This document shows positions 15,200-24,500 of a stretch of DNA of 53,137 nt, in pieces. Position numbers and translations under genes: made by a program. The DNA is from Nocardiopsis alkaliphila YIM 80379 (lineage in GTDB: Bacteria; Actinomycetota; Actinomycetes; Streptosporangiales; Streptosporangiaceae): NCBI RefSeq assembly GCF_000341005.1, contig NZ_ANBD01000076.1, forward strand, positions 11,795 to 64,931, written 5' to 3'. Position 1 is the stretch's first letter; every line of letters starts with the position of its first letter. The notes under the pieces were generated by a model. The model saw only the letters and a program-made list of their open reading frames with translations. It had not been told where the DNA came from and ran no database searches.

Positions 15200-16995
15200 T
15201 GGGCGTGGTCGTTCGCCTGCTTCCGTGGGTGTTGGGGCTTTTGATCGCGTTGATGGCGTTGGGTCCGGCCTTGGGGCCCGGTTACGTGCTCCGGTACGAC
15301 ATGGTCTTCGTGCCCGGCCTGTCCCTGACCACGGTGGTGGCCGGTGCGGACGGTTTCCCTCGCGCCATCCCCAGCGACGCGGTGGTCGCCGCTCTGTCCA
15401 TGTTCTTGCCGGGCGACGTGGTCCAGAGTCTGTTCCTGACCGCCGTGTTCGTCCTGGGTGCGGCGGGGGCCTTCCGGTTGGCCGTCGGGTTGCTTCACGG
15501 TACGGGTCCGGTACCCGTGGTCGCTCTGGCCGGCGGTGCGGTCGCCGGCTTGGCCTACACGTGGAACCCGTTCGTGGCCGAGCGTCTGTTGTTGGGCCAG
15601 TGGGCGGCCCTGTTGGGGTATGCCGGACTTCCCTGGGTTCTGGCGGCCGTGGTGCGTTTGGCCTTTCTGCCCGCGTCTCGAGGCCTGGCCGGGCTGGTGG
15701 GTGCCTTGGCGCCCGCCGCGGTGGGCGGGTTCTCATCGGTGGTGCTCAGCGCTCTGATCGCCGGCCCTCGGGCACTGCGCCGATGGCGAGACGCCGGCCT
15801 GGTGCTCCTTGCGTTGGCCCTGGTCTCACTACCGTGGCTGCTGCCCTCGCTCACGGGCGGGGCCGAAACCGACCCGGCCGGCGTGGAGGCCTTCGCGGCC
15901 CGAGCCGACACTCCCTTCGGCACGGTGGGTTCGTTGTTGTTGCTGGGAGGTGTGTGGAACTCGGGTGCGGTGCCGCCAGGGTACGGCGAGCCGGTCACCG
16001 CCGCAGCTCGGTCGCTGGTGGTGGCAGTGGCGTTGCTGGGATGGGTGTGGTGGTCGTGGCGAACGCGCCACGCGGTGGCCGTGGGGTTGTCGGTGTCGGC
16101 GGGGTTGGGGCTCTCGATCGCCCTGCTGGGTACGTTCGCTCCGGGCGTGCTGGTGTCGCTCATCGACCTGTGGCCTGGATTCGGTCCTTTGCGGGACGGG
16201 CAGCTGTACGTGGCTCCATTCGCTCTGCTCCAAGCCCTGGGGCTGAGCGCGGCCGTCCTGTGGTCGCTCGGGGTGCTTCGTGGCACTGAATGGGCGCCTT
16301 CTGGGGAGATCCCCGGTCTGGGACGGATAGTGACGGCGGTGTTCTTGGGGCTGGCGCCGGTGATGGTGTTACCGGGGCTGCTGTGGGGTGCGGGTGGCAG
16401 GTTGGAGCCCGTGGAGTATCCATCGGCCTGGCAGGAGGCGCAGGCCGTGGTCTCCGCCGACGAGCGACCGGGTGCGGTCCTGGTGTTGCCTTGGAGCGCT
16501 TACCGAGGATTGGAGTGGTCCGGGGAGACGGTGGTGACGCTGGACCCGGCGACCAAGCTGTTCGACCGACGCACGCTTTGGAACGATGACCTGCGGATCG
16601 GCACACCTGATGGTGGGGCCGTATCGGTGACCGGTGAGGACACGCGGGCGCGTGAGGTGGCCGCGCTGCTCGAACCCGCTCCGAAGACCGGTCTGCCCAC
16701 GGTCGATCCCGGAGAGTCACCGGAGGTTCTGGGATCACTGGGCGTGCGATACGTGGTCGTTTCGGCGCCGGTCGAGGGCGAACCCCTGTTCACCGCGGAT
16801 GGCCTGTCCGTGCTGGTCGAAGGACGGGACATGCTCTTGGTCGAGGTCGCGGACCGGTACGTGGACGCCGAACCCGAGGGCGGACACGGACTCGTGGTGC
16901 TCGCAAGCGTGATCACTCTCGGGACGTTCCTTTGGTCCCTGATCATCGTTGCCCGCATCGGGTCCTCATCGATGGGGCACAGCGGAATGCGATGA
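15199..16995 (+). CDS. Polytopic membrane protein, possible GT-C-type partner
   Basis: The 598-residue protein has about twelve membrane segments over residues 1-420 and again at about 565-585, with an extracytoplasmic domain at about 420-560. Features resembling the upstream part of GT-C/DUF2079-type membrane glycosyltransferases include YTWNPFVAERLLLGQWAALLGYAGLPWVL, similar in position to the YN(S/P) motif of AftD-like proteins (YALAPRVLTLLSYNSAELQPMLLMPW in the neighbour at 18996). The C-terminal domain resembles the soluble region where GT-C proteins hold carbohydrate-binding parts. It is translationally coupled to the pseudo-SGNH gene. Glycosyltransferase activity is inference. Confidence 0.6.
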   Translation: MGVVVRLLPWVLGLLIALMALGPALGPGYVLRYDMVFVPGLSLTTVVAGADGFPRAIPSDAVVAALSMFLPGDVVQSLFLTAVFVLGAAGAFRLAVGLLHGTGPVPVVALAGGAVAGLAYTWNPFVAERLLLGQWAALLGYAGLPWVLAAVVRLAFLPASRGLAGLVGALAPAAVGGFSSVVLSALIAGPRALRRWRDAGLVLLALALVSLPWLLPSLTGGAETDPAGVEAFAARADTPFGTVGSLLLLGGVWNSGAVPPGYGEPVTAAARSLVVAVALLGWVWWSWRTRHAVAVGLSVSAGLGLSIALLGTFAPGVLVSLIDLWPGFGPLRDGQLYVAPFALLQALGLSAAVLWSLGVLRGTEWAPSGEIPGLGRIVTAVFLGLAPVMVLPGLLWGAGGRLEPVEYPSAWQEAQAVVSADERPGAVLVLPWSAYRGLEWSGETVVTLDPATKLFDRRTLWNDDLRIGTPDGGAVSVTGEDTRAREVAALLEPAPKTGLPTVDPGESPEVLGSLGVRYVVVSAPVEGEPLFTADGLSVLVEGRDMLLVEVADRYVDAEPEGGHGLVVLASVITLGTFLWSLIIVARIGSSSMGHSGMR

Positions 16996-17255
16996 AGAGC
17001 GAAAGTTCGCTATGTCGATATCTGTAACCGGTTCTGGTCCGCGCTCCCGGTATGGCCTCACCAGCGGGCCTGGTTTCTTGGTCGGGCCATGACCAGCGCA
17101 TAAATGCTCATAAAGACGACATTGTGGGGTTGGAAGTTACCTGCGGGTTAGTTACAGTTGGGGCAATCATCTGGTCTGTAGCTAGATCAGGTTCTAGTCT
17201 CGGTTCCCAGCGTCCCTGCCCAAAGTGGGACCGGGGCGTGCGGAAGGAGATCCCA

Positions 17256-17396
17256 GTGATCAAGGTAATCGCCGCCTGCGTGATCGGCGCGGCTCTGGCG
17301 GGAGGTGCCACCGTGGTGGCCACCAACCTCGCCACCGAGTCGACCGCGACCGCGGAACCGGTGAACGAAACCCTCTACAACTACGGCGACCGCTAG
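17256..17396 (+). CDS. DUF2613-type secreted or membrane miniprotein
   Basis: This 46-residue protein starts at GTG 17256 with an excellent AAGGAGA site at 17244-17250. It has one hydrophobic helix (residues 2-23, rich in Ala and Gly) and a short polar tail ending NYGDR. This matches the DUF2613 family; in mycobacteria a DUF2613 gene (Rv0236A) sits beside aftD (Rv0236c), the same neighbourhood seen here. A longer upstream frame exists but lacks a ribosome-binding site. It may be a small subunit or chaperone of the AftD-like enzyme; that role is inference. Confidence 0.8.
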   Translation: MIKVIAACVIGAALAGGATVVATNLATESTATAEPVNETLYNYGDR

Positions 17397-17652
17397 GTCA
17401 TCGAGTTACCGAGGTCCGGCGGGCGCCTCGCAGCCGGCGGGGCGCCCTACGCCCTCAGATCTCGGTGGCGGTGCCCCAGAGTCGTCACCATCCCCTCGCG
17501 GTCCCACACGGCCGCCCCACCCCAATGACGTCCGGTTCATGGGCCTGTTCGGCGTGCGCTCAGCGCTTACCCCGAACGATCGCACGAGGCGATCGCCTGC
17601 ATTCGGAGCGTGAGAAAAGGCTTCGGTCGGACAGCGCGCGGAAGGAGAGCGT

Positions 17653-18999
17653 GTGGTCTTCCAGAAGGTTCCCCACCGGGTGGAGCCCGGACACGCCACG
17701 GTCACCACGACCCCGGCCGCCATCCCCGTCCCAGCATTGGCGGAGGTCGAAGAGTCCGCGACATCGGAGCCCGGTGCGGCCCACCGCGCACCCGAACCCA
17801 CACCACCCGTCGATCTCGGGCCCCGTCTCGACGGGGTCCGGCTCGTCATGATCAACTGGCGCGACCCCTGGCAGTCCACGGCCGGTGGCGCCGAGGAATA
17901 CGCCTGGCGGATCAGCCGCCATCTGGCCGAACGTGGCGCCATCGTCACTTTTTTGACCAGCAGGGAAGCACACCAGGCCCGGGTCGAGACCAAGGATGGG
18001 ATCGTCATCCGTCGGATGGGCGGAAAGTTCACCGTCTACCCGCGCGTCATGGCCTGGCTCGCCCTATGGCGACGTGAGTACCACCTGGCCTTCGATTGCA
18101 TGAACGGCATCCCTTTCCTGTCCCGGTTGGTCCTGCGTCGGCGCACCAAGGTCGTCAGTATCGTGCATCACGTCCACGACCTACAGTTCAATGCCTACTT
18201 CCCGGCTCCGGTGGCCTGGTTCGGGCGGTTCATGGAGTCCACCGTGGCCTCCTGGGTCTACCGCCGATGCACCACCGTCACCGTTTCGGAGTCCTCCCGG
18301 GCCGCCATGCGCTCCAAACTCGGCTGGCGTGCGCCCATCGAGATCATCCACAACGGAGGCCCCGCCCTGGAGCCCCTCCCGCCCGCACCCGCGACGGACA
18401 CGGCGCCCGCCCTGGTCAGCCTCGGTCGTCTGGTGGTGCAAAAGCGTGTGTCCCGTGTGGTCGACCTGGCCCGTAGCCTGGCCGACGACCACCCAGGGCT
18501 GCGGGTGCACATCATCGGGCGCGGGCCCGAAGGTGAACACCTCGCCGACCAGATCGAACGTGACGGGCTTCAGGGCAGCGTCGACCTGCACGGGTTCCTG
18601 TCCGAGCAGGACAAGAACGACGTGCTGTCCTCCGCCCACCTGCACGTCACCGCTTCCGAGTTCGAGGGATGGGGTCTGACGGTCATCGAGGCCGCACGCC
18701 TTGGAGTACCCACCGTGGCCTACGATGTGGACGGACTACGCGATTCGGTCCGCGATGGAGAAACCGGTTGGCTCGTCCATGAAGACGAATCCTTGAAGGA
18801 CGTCGTTTCCCGGGCCCTGAAGGAACTGTCCGACCCCCGACGAGCCGAGGAGGTCCGCCAAGCCTGCCGTGCCTGGGCCTCCCAGTTCACTTGGGAAGCC
18901 GGCGGCGCGCGGATGGCCCACCTCGTCGCCGCGGAACTCGGCATCGACTCCCCCAACGGCACCCCTGACCCGGCAGCAGGCAAGAAAGCGAAGATGTGA
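17653..18999 (+). CDS. GT4-family glycosyltransferase (GT-B fold)
   Basis: The 448-residue cytosolic enzyme has a disordered N-terminus (about 1-55) followed by a GT-B fold. The N-terminal donor/acceptor part includes WRDPWQSTAGGAEEYAWRISRHLAERG. The C-terminal nucleotide-sugar part includes LVSLGRLVVQKRV and the GT4 E-x7-E region EFEGWGLTVIEAARLG. It probably transfers a sugar from a nucleotide donor to a lipid-linked acceptor on the inner face, ahead of the AftD-like step. GTG 17653 has GAAGGAGAG at 17641-17649. The stop overlaps the next start as GTGA, so expression is coupled to the AftD-like gene. Confidence 0.9.
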   Translation: MVFQKVPHRVEPGHATVTTTPAAIPVPALAEVEESATSEPGAAHRAPEPTPPVDLGPRLDGVRLVMINWRDPWQSTAGGAEEYAWRISRHLAERGAIVTFLTSREAHQARVETKDGIVIRRMGGKFTVYPRVMAWLALWRREYHLAFDCMNGIPFLSRLVLRRRTKVVSIVHHVHDLQFNAYFPAPVAWFGRFMESTVASWVYRRCTTVTVSESSRAAMRSKLGWRAPIEIIHNGGPALEPLPPAPATDTAPALVSLGRLVVQKRVSRVVDLARSLADDHPGLRVHIIGRGPEGEHLADQIERDGLQGSVDLHGFLSEQDKNDVLSSAHLHVTASEFEGWGLTVIEAARLGVPTVAYDVDGLRDSVRDGETGWLVHEDESLKDVVSRALKELSDPRRAEEVRQACRAWASQFTWEAGGARMAHLVAAELGIDSPNGTPDPAAGKKAKM

Positions 19000-21900
19000 C
19001 TTCGGCGGAATCCACCGCCAGGCGCGAACCGGAGGATTCCACGGCACCGGCCGCCATCGGCGGAATGGACGAGAGGCTGCTGGCGCGCCTCAAGGTCCTC
19101 GCGGTGTGTGTGTTTCTGGGCGTGCTGGCGGCGAGCATCGACCCCGGTCGGATCGTCAGCGACACCAAGATCGACCTGACGATCAACCCCTTGGGGTTCA
19201 TGGAGCGCGCCCTGCATCTGTGGGACGCCTCCTACTTCGGGCAGCTCCAGAACCAGGCCTATGGGTACTTCTTCCCCAATGGCCCCTTCCACTTGCTGTT
19301 CGAGGTACTCGGGATGCCCGAGTGGCTCATCCAGCGACTGTGGATGGCGGTACTGCTCATCGCCGCCTTCCTCGGCGTCTACAAGGTCGCCGAGGCCTTG
19401 GGGTTGGGTACGGTCAACACCCGCGTCATCGCTGGGATCGCCTACGCCCTGGCGCCCCGGGTGCTCACGTTGCTGTCGTACAACTCGGCCGAACTGCAGC
19501 CCATGCTGCTCATGCCGTGGATCCTGCTGCCGCTCATCCTGGGCGCCAAACGCGGATATCCGCCGGCGCGCATGGCCCTGCTGTCGGGGTTGGCCTTTTT
19601 GATGTGCGGCGGTACCAACGCGGCCTCCGAACTGGCCGTACTGGTGGTTCCGGGACTATATCTGCTCACCCGGGCCAACGGACCGCGTAAGTGGCGGCTC
19701 ATCCTGTGGTGGTCTCTGGCTCTGCTGCTGGCCTCTTTCTGGTACATCGTTCCGCTGCTCATCATGTCGCGGTACGTGTACTCGTTCATGCCCTACACCG
19801 AGGACGCCGCCGTCACCACCGGCATCACCTCGCTGTTCAACGCGCTACGAGGCACCTCCAACTGGATGGGCTTCCTACCCGACATGGGTAACACCGCCCT
19901 GCCCTCGGGCGCGGAACTCTCCCTCACCCCTTGGCTGGTGGCGGTCACCGCCCTGGTCGCCGGGCTCGGTCTGGCCGGGTTGATCAACCGACGCACCCCC
20001 GAACGCCTCTTCCTCATCAGCAGCCTCCTGGTGGGGACCGCCATCGTGGTCGCGGGCTTCACCGGGGCTCTCACCGGGCCTTTCGCCCCGTTCATGCGGG
20101 AGATGTTCGATGGTGCCCTGGCTCCCTTCCGCAATGTCCACAAGTTCGATGCGCTCATTCGGTTGCCCATCGTCCTGGGCTTGGCCCACCTGCCCGTGGT
20201 GGTCGCCAGGGACTGGTCCGACCGCAGGGGTGGCGCCGTCGCCGACGGGGTCAGGCGCGCCGTCGCGGGGGCCACGGCCATGGTCTTCCTGATCACCCTC
20301 GTCCCCATCGCCACCGTCGGCATCGCCCCCAAGGGCGGTTTCGAGGAGATCCCCGAGCACTGGTACGAAGCGGTCGAATGGCTGGAGGAACGCTCCGACG
20401 AACGCGGTATGACCATGGCTCTGCCCGGTTCCGCACGTGGTGAGTACGAGTGGGGGCGCCCTCTCGACGAACCCATGCAACCACTGCTCTCCGGGGCTTG
20501 GACCAACCATCAGATCATCCCGTGGGGCTCCTCGGGTATCTCCCGCATCACCCACGAGATCGACCAACGGGTCTCTTCCGGACGTGGCTCCGAGGGGTTG
20601 GCCGATACCTTCGCCAGGCTGGGTGTCACCCACCTCATCGTTCGCAACGACCTTCAACGGGTGGGTAACAATGGTGGCTGGCCGGCCCGCACCCACCAGG
20701 CGCTGCGGAATTCGCCGGGCATCTCCGAGGCCGCCGAGTTCGGTCCGTTCGTCGGTTCCCTGGACCACCACTCCGCCTCCCAGTGGTTCGACCAGCCCTA
20801 CCGCTCCCTGACCATCTACGAGGTGGACGAGGCCGCGCCCACCGTCGGCACCGTCCCCTCGGCGGACACCTTGCGCGTCACCGGCGGACCCGAGTCGGTC
20901 CTGCACTTGGCCGAACAGGGCATGGTCACCGATGATCGTCCGATCCTGTTGGGCGACGACCCCGGTGCCGCCGAGATCGCCGCCGAGGACACGATCGTCA
21001 CGGACACCGTACGCCGCCGTGAAGTGGTCTACTCCGACGTGCGACGCAACGTCTCGGCCACCATGACCGAGGACCAGGAGTACGAGCGCGACGTCCCCGC
21101 CCCGGACATCATGGACCCCGCGTGGGAGGCGTACGTCTCCCACGCACGCGACCTCGGTATCGCGGGTGTGACCGCGTCCACCTCGGAAGCCGGCGTGGAG
21201 GCTCGCCCCGGCGACCGGGACCCGGGCCACGCGCCGCACGCCGCGTTCGACGACGACCTGGGCACCGCGTGGCGTTCCAGTGCCTTCGCCGGTGCACTGG
21301 GCCAGTGGATCGAGGTGGAGTTCACCGAGCCACGCGACCTCGACGGCCTGAGCGTGGCCTTCGAACAACTGCCCGGAGAGCCTCCGCCCTCACGGGTCAC
21401 CCTGATCACCGACAACGGGCAGGCCGAGGCGGCCATCGCCGAGACCGACGAACCCCAGGAGCTCAACGCACCACCGGGGCAGACCTCCACGCTGCGGGTA
21501 CGCGTCGACGAACTCGCCTGGGAACCGGAGTACCGCTTCGGTACCCGGGTGGGGATCTCCTCGATCTCCGTTCCCGGACTGGACCCCGCCCGAACCCTGG
21601 ACGTTCCGGGCCCGACGGACACCGGCACGTTGCTGTTCACCGGCTCCACCGGCACCGCCCCCGGGTGCATGGAGGGCTCGCACGTGTGGGTGTGCAACCC
21701 GGACCTGGAGGTCAGTGGTGAGGATTCCAGCAGACTGGACCGCACCTTCCAGCTGTCCGCCGAGTCGGCCGCCTCTCCGCACCAGATCTCTGGTGAGGTG
21801 GTCCTCACCGACCCCCGGGAGGCGGAGAACGCCGCCAACCGGGCGAGCGGCTTCCCGCGCGTGACCGGCTCCTCTACCGCGGTTCAGCATCCCGCCGCGA

Positions 21901-23435
21901 TGGGGCGCGGAGCGCTCGACGACGACGAGAGCACGGTCTGGTACCCGGACCCGGAGGAGAAGGCTCCCTGGCTGGACGTCGAACTGGACTCACCGACCAC
22001 CCTGGACCACATGGAGGTCGAGTTCCCCCGAGCCGACAGCGTGATGCGTCCGATCAAAGTCACCATCGAGGGTGATGACACGGTCCGCCAGGGGTGGCTG
22101 GACGGCAGCGGTCGTGTCGACTTCGCCGAACTCACCGCCTCTTCCTTGAGGATCACCTTCGAACGCCCCGAGGGGCAGGCCTTGGAGATCGGCACCATCG
22201 ACCTGCCCGGTGTCGCCCCGGTCGACCCATCGCCCGAGGGCGACGCCTCCACCACCTGTGGCCTGGGTCCGACCCTGCGGGTCAACGACCGCAGGGTGGA
22301 GACCCGGATCAGCGAGGGTACCCTCGCCGACCAGATCACCGGGCGGCCGTTGCGGTACGAGACCTGCACCGACCTCGAACTCGGTGAGGGGGAGAACCGG
22401 GTGACGGTGGATCCGGGCAACCGCTACCAGGTCCGATCCGCACTGGTGGAGTCGGCCGACCTGGTCGACACCGCTCCCCCCGAGGTACGGATGGCCGAGG
22501 TCGACACCCTGCACTCGTGGGGAGTGAGCGAGCGCAGATTCGACGTGTCCGTCGACGAGGACAGCCTGCTCGTGGTCAACGAGAACTTCAACGAGGGTTG
22601 GCAGGCCCGGGTCGAAGGTGTCGATGGCCCCCTGGAACCGGTCCGGTTGGAGGGTTGGAAACAGGCATGGGCGCTCCCGGAGGGCACCGCGGGTACCGTC
22701 ACGCTCACCTACGCGCCCGACGCCGTCTATCACCGGGTCCTGGCCATGGGTGGTGCGTTGGCCGCGCTGCTGGTGGTCCTCGCGCTGTGGCCACGCCGAC
22801 TGCTGCCCGGCGGCGGTCGCATGACCACCGAACCGCCGCGTGGGGCGCGTGCCCTGCCCGAGTCCGGCTCCGGTTGGTTGCCGCGCTGGGTGGTCTTGCC
22901 GCTCGGCTTGGCCTATGGCGTGTGGATCGCCGGCTGGGCCGGCGCCGCGATGGTGGGCCTGATCCTGCTGGCTATCTGGTGGCTGGCCCGCCAGGCACCC
23001 AAACGGTTGCGTCACGCCAAGCCCGGTCGGCCCTCCATGGGCGGACGATTGCTGCCCCACCTGGCCGGCCCGTGGGTCGTCACGGTGTCGTTGGCCTTGG
23101 CCGGACTGGCCACGGCGGTCGGCACACATCTGGCCGTGCACATGCCCTTCCACGACATCACCGAGACCTTGGGCACCGCGTTGCGCGGTTGGGTGCCCCA
23201 GGTGCTCTGTCTGCCCGCGATGGCCCGCCTGGTGTTGGCCCTGGGGCAGCGCGGTGAGGAGCATGGACCGGGGGCCGGCACGGACACCGCAGAGAACATC
23301 GTGTCGGTGCCGGCGCGGACCGTCGTACGGGACGGCCCGGCCCAGGGGCACGATCGACCCGACGACGCGGGCCCCGGTTCCGACGACACCGGGGCGATGG
23401 CCGATGTTCCCGGTGTCGAGGAGGTCCGCGGATGA
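18996..23435 (+). CDS. AftD-like GT-C membrane glycosyltransferase (DUF3367)
   Basis: The 1479-residue protein is similar to mycobacterial AftD, the alpha-(1->3)-arabinofuranosyltransferase of about 1400 residues. It has a polytopic N-terminal GT-C core (about 30-460). The catalytic-loop motif DTKIDLTINPLGFMERALHLWD matches AftD DTKLDL, and LQNQAYGYFFPNGPFHL is kept. A large extracytoplasmic part follows with two F5/8 (discoidin)-like carbohydrate-binding modules, near residues 745-860 and 955-1060, each opening with the type AFDDDLGTAWRS. Four more membrane segments lie near the C-terminus, then a charged tail. GT-C enzymes use decaprenyl-phosphate sugars outside the membrane. Whether arabinose is the sugar here is unknown. 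It overlaps the GT4 gene and the DUF3068 gene. Confidence 0.9.
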   Translation: MTSAESTARREPEDSTAPAAIGGMDERLLARLKVLAVCVFLGVLAASIDPGRIVSDTKIDLTINPLGFMERALHLWDASYFGQLQNQAYGYFFPNGPFHLLFEVLGMPEWLIQRLWMAVLLIAAFLGVYKVAEALGLGTVNTRVIAGIAYALAPRVLTLLSYNSAELQPMLLMPWILLPLILGAKRGYPPARMALLSGLAFLMCGGTNAASELAVLVVPGLYLLTRANGPRKWRLILWWSLALLLASFWYIVPLLIMSRYVYSFMPYTEDAAVTTGITSLFNALRGTSNWMGFLPDMGNTALPSGAELSLTPWLVAVTALVAGLGLAGLINRRTPERLFLISSLLVGTAIVVAGFTGALTGPFAPFMREMFDGALAPFRNVHKFDALIRLPIVLGLAHLPVVVARDWSDRRGGAVADGVRRAVAGATAMVFLITLVPIATVGIAPKGGFEEIPEHWYEAVEWLEERSDERGMTMALPGSARGEYEWGRPLDEPMQPLLSGAWTNHQIIPWGSSGISRITHEIDQRVSSGRGSEGLADTFARLGVTHLIVRNDLQRVGNNGGWPARTHQALRNSPGISEAAEFGPFVGSLDHHSASQWFDQPYRSLTIYEVDEAAPTVGTVPSADTLRVTGGPESVLHLAEQGMVTDDRPILLGDDPGAAEIAAEDTIVTDTVRRREVVYSDVRRNVSATMTEDQEYERDVPAPDIMDPAWEAYVSHARDLGIAGVTASTSEAGVEARPGDRDPGHAPHAAFDDDLGTAWRSSAFAGALGQWIEVEFTEPRDLDGLSVAFEQLPGEPPPSRVTLITDNGQAEAAIAETDEPQELNAPPGQTSTLRVRVDELAWEPEYRFGTRVGISSISVPGLDPARTLDVPGPTDTGTLLFTGSTGTAPGCMEGSHVWVCNPDLEVSGEDSSRLDRTFQLSAESAASPHQISGEVVLTDPREAENAANRASGFPRVTGSSTAVQHPAAMGRGALDDDESTVWYPDPEEKAPWLDVELDSPTTLDHMEVEFPRADSVMRPIKVTIEGDDTVRQGWLDGSGRVDFAELTASSLRITFERPEGQALEIGTIDLPGVAPVDPSPEGDASTTCGLGPTLRVNDRRVETRISEGTLADQITGRPLRYETCTDLELGEGENRVTVDPGNRYQVRSALVESADLVDTAPPEVRMAEVDTLHSWGVSERRFDVSVDEDSLLVVNENFNEGWQARVEGVDGPLEPVRLEGWKQAWALPEGTAGTVTLTYAPDAVYHRVLAMGGALAALLVVLALWPRRLLPGGGRMTTEPPRGARALPESGSGWLPRWVVLPLGLAYGVWIAGWAGAAMVGLILLAIWWLARQAPKRLRHAKPGRPSMGGRLLPHLAGPWVVTVSLALAGLATAVGTHLAVHMPFHDITETLGTALRGWVPQVLCLPAMARLVLALGQRGEEHGPGAGTDTAENIVSVPARTVVRDGPAQGHDRPDDAGPGSDDTGAMADVPGVEEVRG

Positions 23436-24490
23436 GCGTGTTCACTCAGGTGGGTCGGGTACCCGAACGCCTGCCGAGCCCGTCGCCGCCCCGGCAAGGC
23501 AGCGCGCTGCCCAAGGGCACCCTCTTGGTGGCCCTTGGCGCGTTCCTGCTGACGTCGGCGCTGTTGCTGCCGTTGTACGTGCACGACCGGGTCGCCCTCA
23601 TGCCGGGGGAGGTGTCCCACCACCTGAGGATGGAGGCCCCCGGCGCGGGTTTCCTGGACACCGCCACCTGGACCTACCAAGAAAACGTCGAACTAGAGCG
23701 GACCACCCGGATCAGGGGGAGTTCGCACGGGGCGGATTGGTCGGCCTGGGAGATGACGGTGGACACCAGCGTCTTTGACCACGTCATCGACCATTGGAGC
23801 CGCCGCGTCATCGTCGATCGCGAGACCGGGCGCGCGGTCAACTGTTGTGGTGAGCACGTCAACGGAGACCGTGCGGTACGTCAGGCCGGACTGGTTCTAC
23901 AGTGGCCCGCCGGAGCCCCCGAGGCAGACCACTCCTTCTACGACGCCGAGGTGCGCGCCGCACCCGCGGTCGTCTTCGAGGAGGATGACCAGATCGGTGG
24001 GTTGTCGGTGCGCCGCTACACCCAAGAAGTGGTTTCCACCCAGGTCCCCGAATCGTCTCGCGACGTGCCCTCGGCCCTGTTCACCTCCGGGGCCGAGGGA
24101 ACGGTCTCCGCCAACCGCTGGCTGACCTTCGAACGGACCTTCTGGGTCGAGCCGATCACCGGCCGACTCGTCCACATGACCGAGGATCGCTCCGAGACCC
24201 TGCGTCCGCAGAACGGATCCGGTGAGGTGACCTTGCTCGAGGGCGAGTTCGCCCTGGCCGAGAACCAGACCTCCTCCCTGGCCGAACAGGCTCGGGTCCA
24301 GGCACTACTGCTACGCGGCCTGGACGTGTGGGCCCCTTGGACACTCGGCCCACTCGGCGTGGTGGCGATCCTGGCCGGGCTGTCGCAGGCATGGCGCTCC
24401 CGCGACGAGGACCAGGTGGTCCACAATTCCAGACCCGTCCGGGAAAGGCCCTCCTCACCGAAGAGCGCTGGGCGGGCGCCCGAGGCATAG
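23432..24490 (+). CDS. DUF3068 (PorA-family) envelope protein
   Basis: The 352-residue protein has a signal-anchor (about 27-50), an extracytoplasmic domain of about 270 residues rich in beta strands, and a C-terminal membrane segment (about 308-328). A bitopic protein with most of its mass outside is expected. It resembles the actinobacterial DUF3068 family, described as porin PorA-like, which is often encoded beside glycosyltransferases. Two adjacent cysteines (VNCCGEHVNG) lie in the outer domain. ATG 23432 overlaps the AftD-like stop as ATGA. Its stop TAG at 24488 is also part of a -10 box for the next gene. Confidence 0.8.
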   Translation: MSVFTQVGRVPERLPSPSPPRQGSALPKGTLLVALGAFLLTSALLLPLYVHDRVALMPGEVSHHLRMEAPGAGFLDTATWTYQENVELERTTRIRGSSHGADWSAWEMTVDTSVFDHVIDHWSRRVIVDRETGRAVNCCGEHVNGDRAVRQAGLVLQWPAGAPEADHSFYDAEVRAAPAVVFEEDDQIGGLSVRRYTQEVVSTQVPESSRDVPSALFTSGAEGTVSANRWLTFERTFWVEPITGRLVHMTEDRSETLRPQNGSGEVTLLEGEFALAENQTSSLAEQARVQALLLRGLDVWAPWTLGPLGVVAILAGLSQAWRSRDEDQVVHNSRPVRERPSSPKSAGRAPEA

Positions 24491-24500
24491 AATCCGACAC
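24488..24500 (+). promoter_or_regulatory. Candidate leaderless promoter of the SRAP gene
   Basis: TAGAAT (24488-24493) lies exactly 7 nt before ATG 24501, so transcription would start at the A of the start codon. No -35 similarity and no ribosome-binding site are visible. The first three bases are the stop codon of the preceding gene. Confidence 0.55.
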
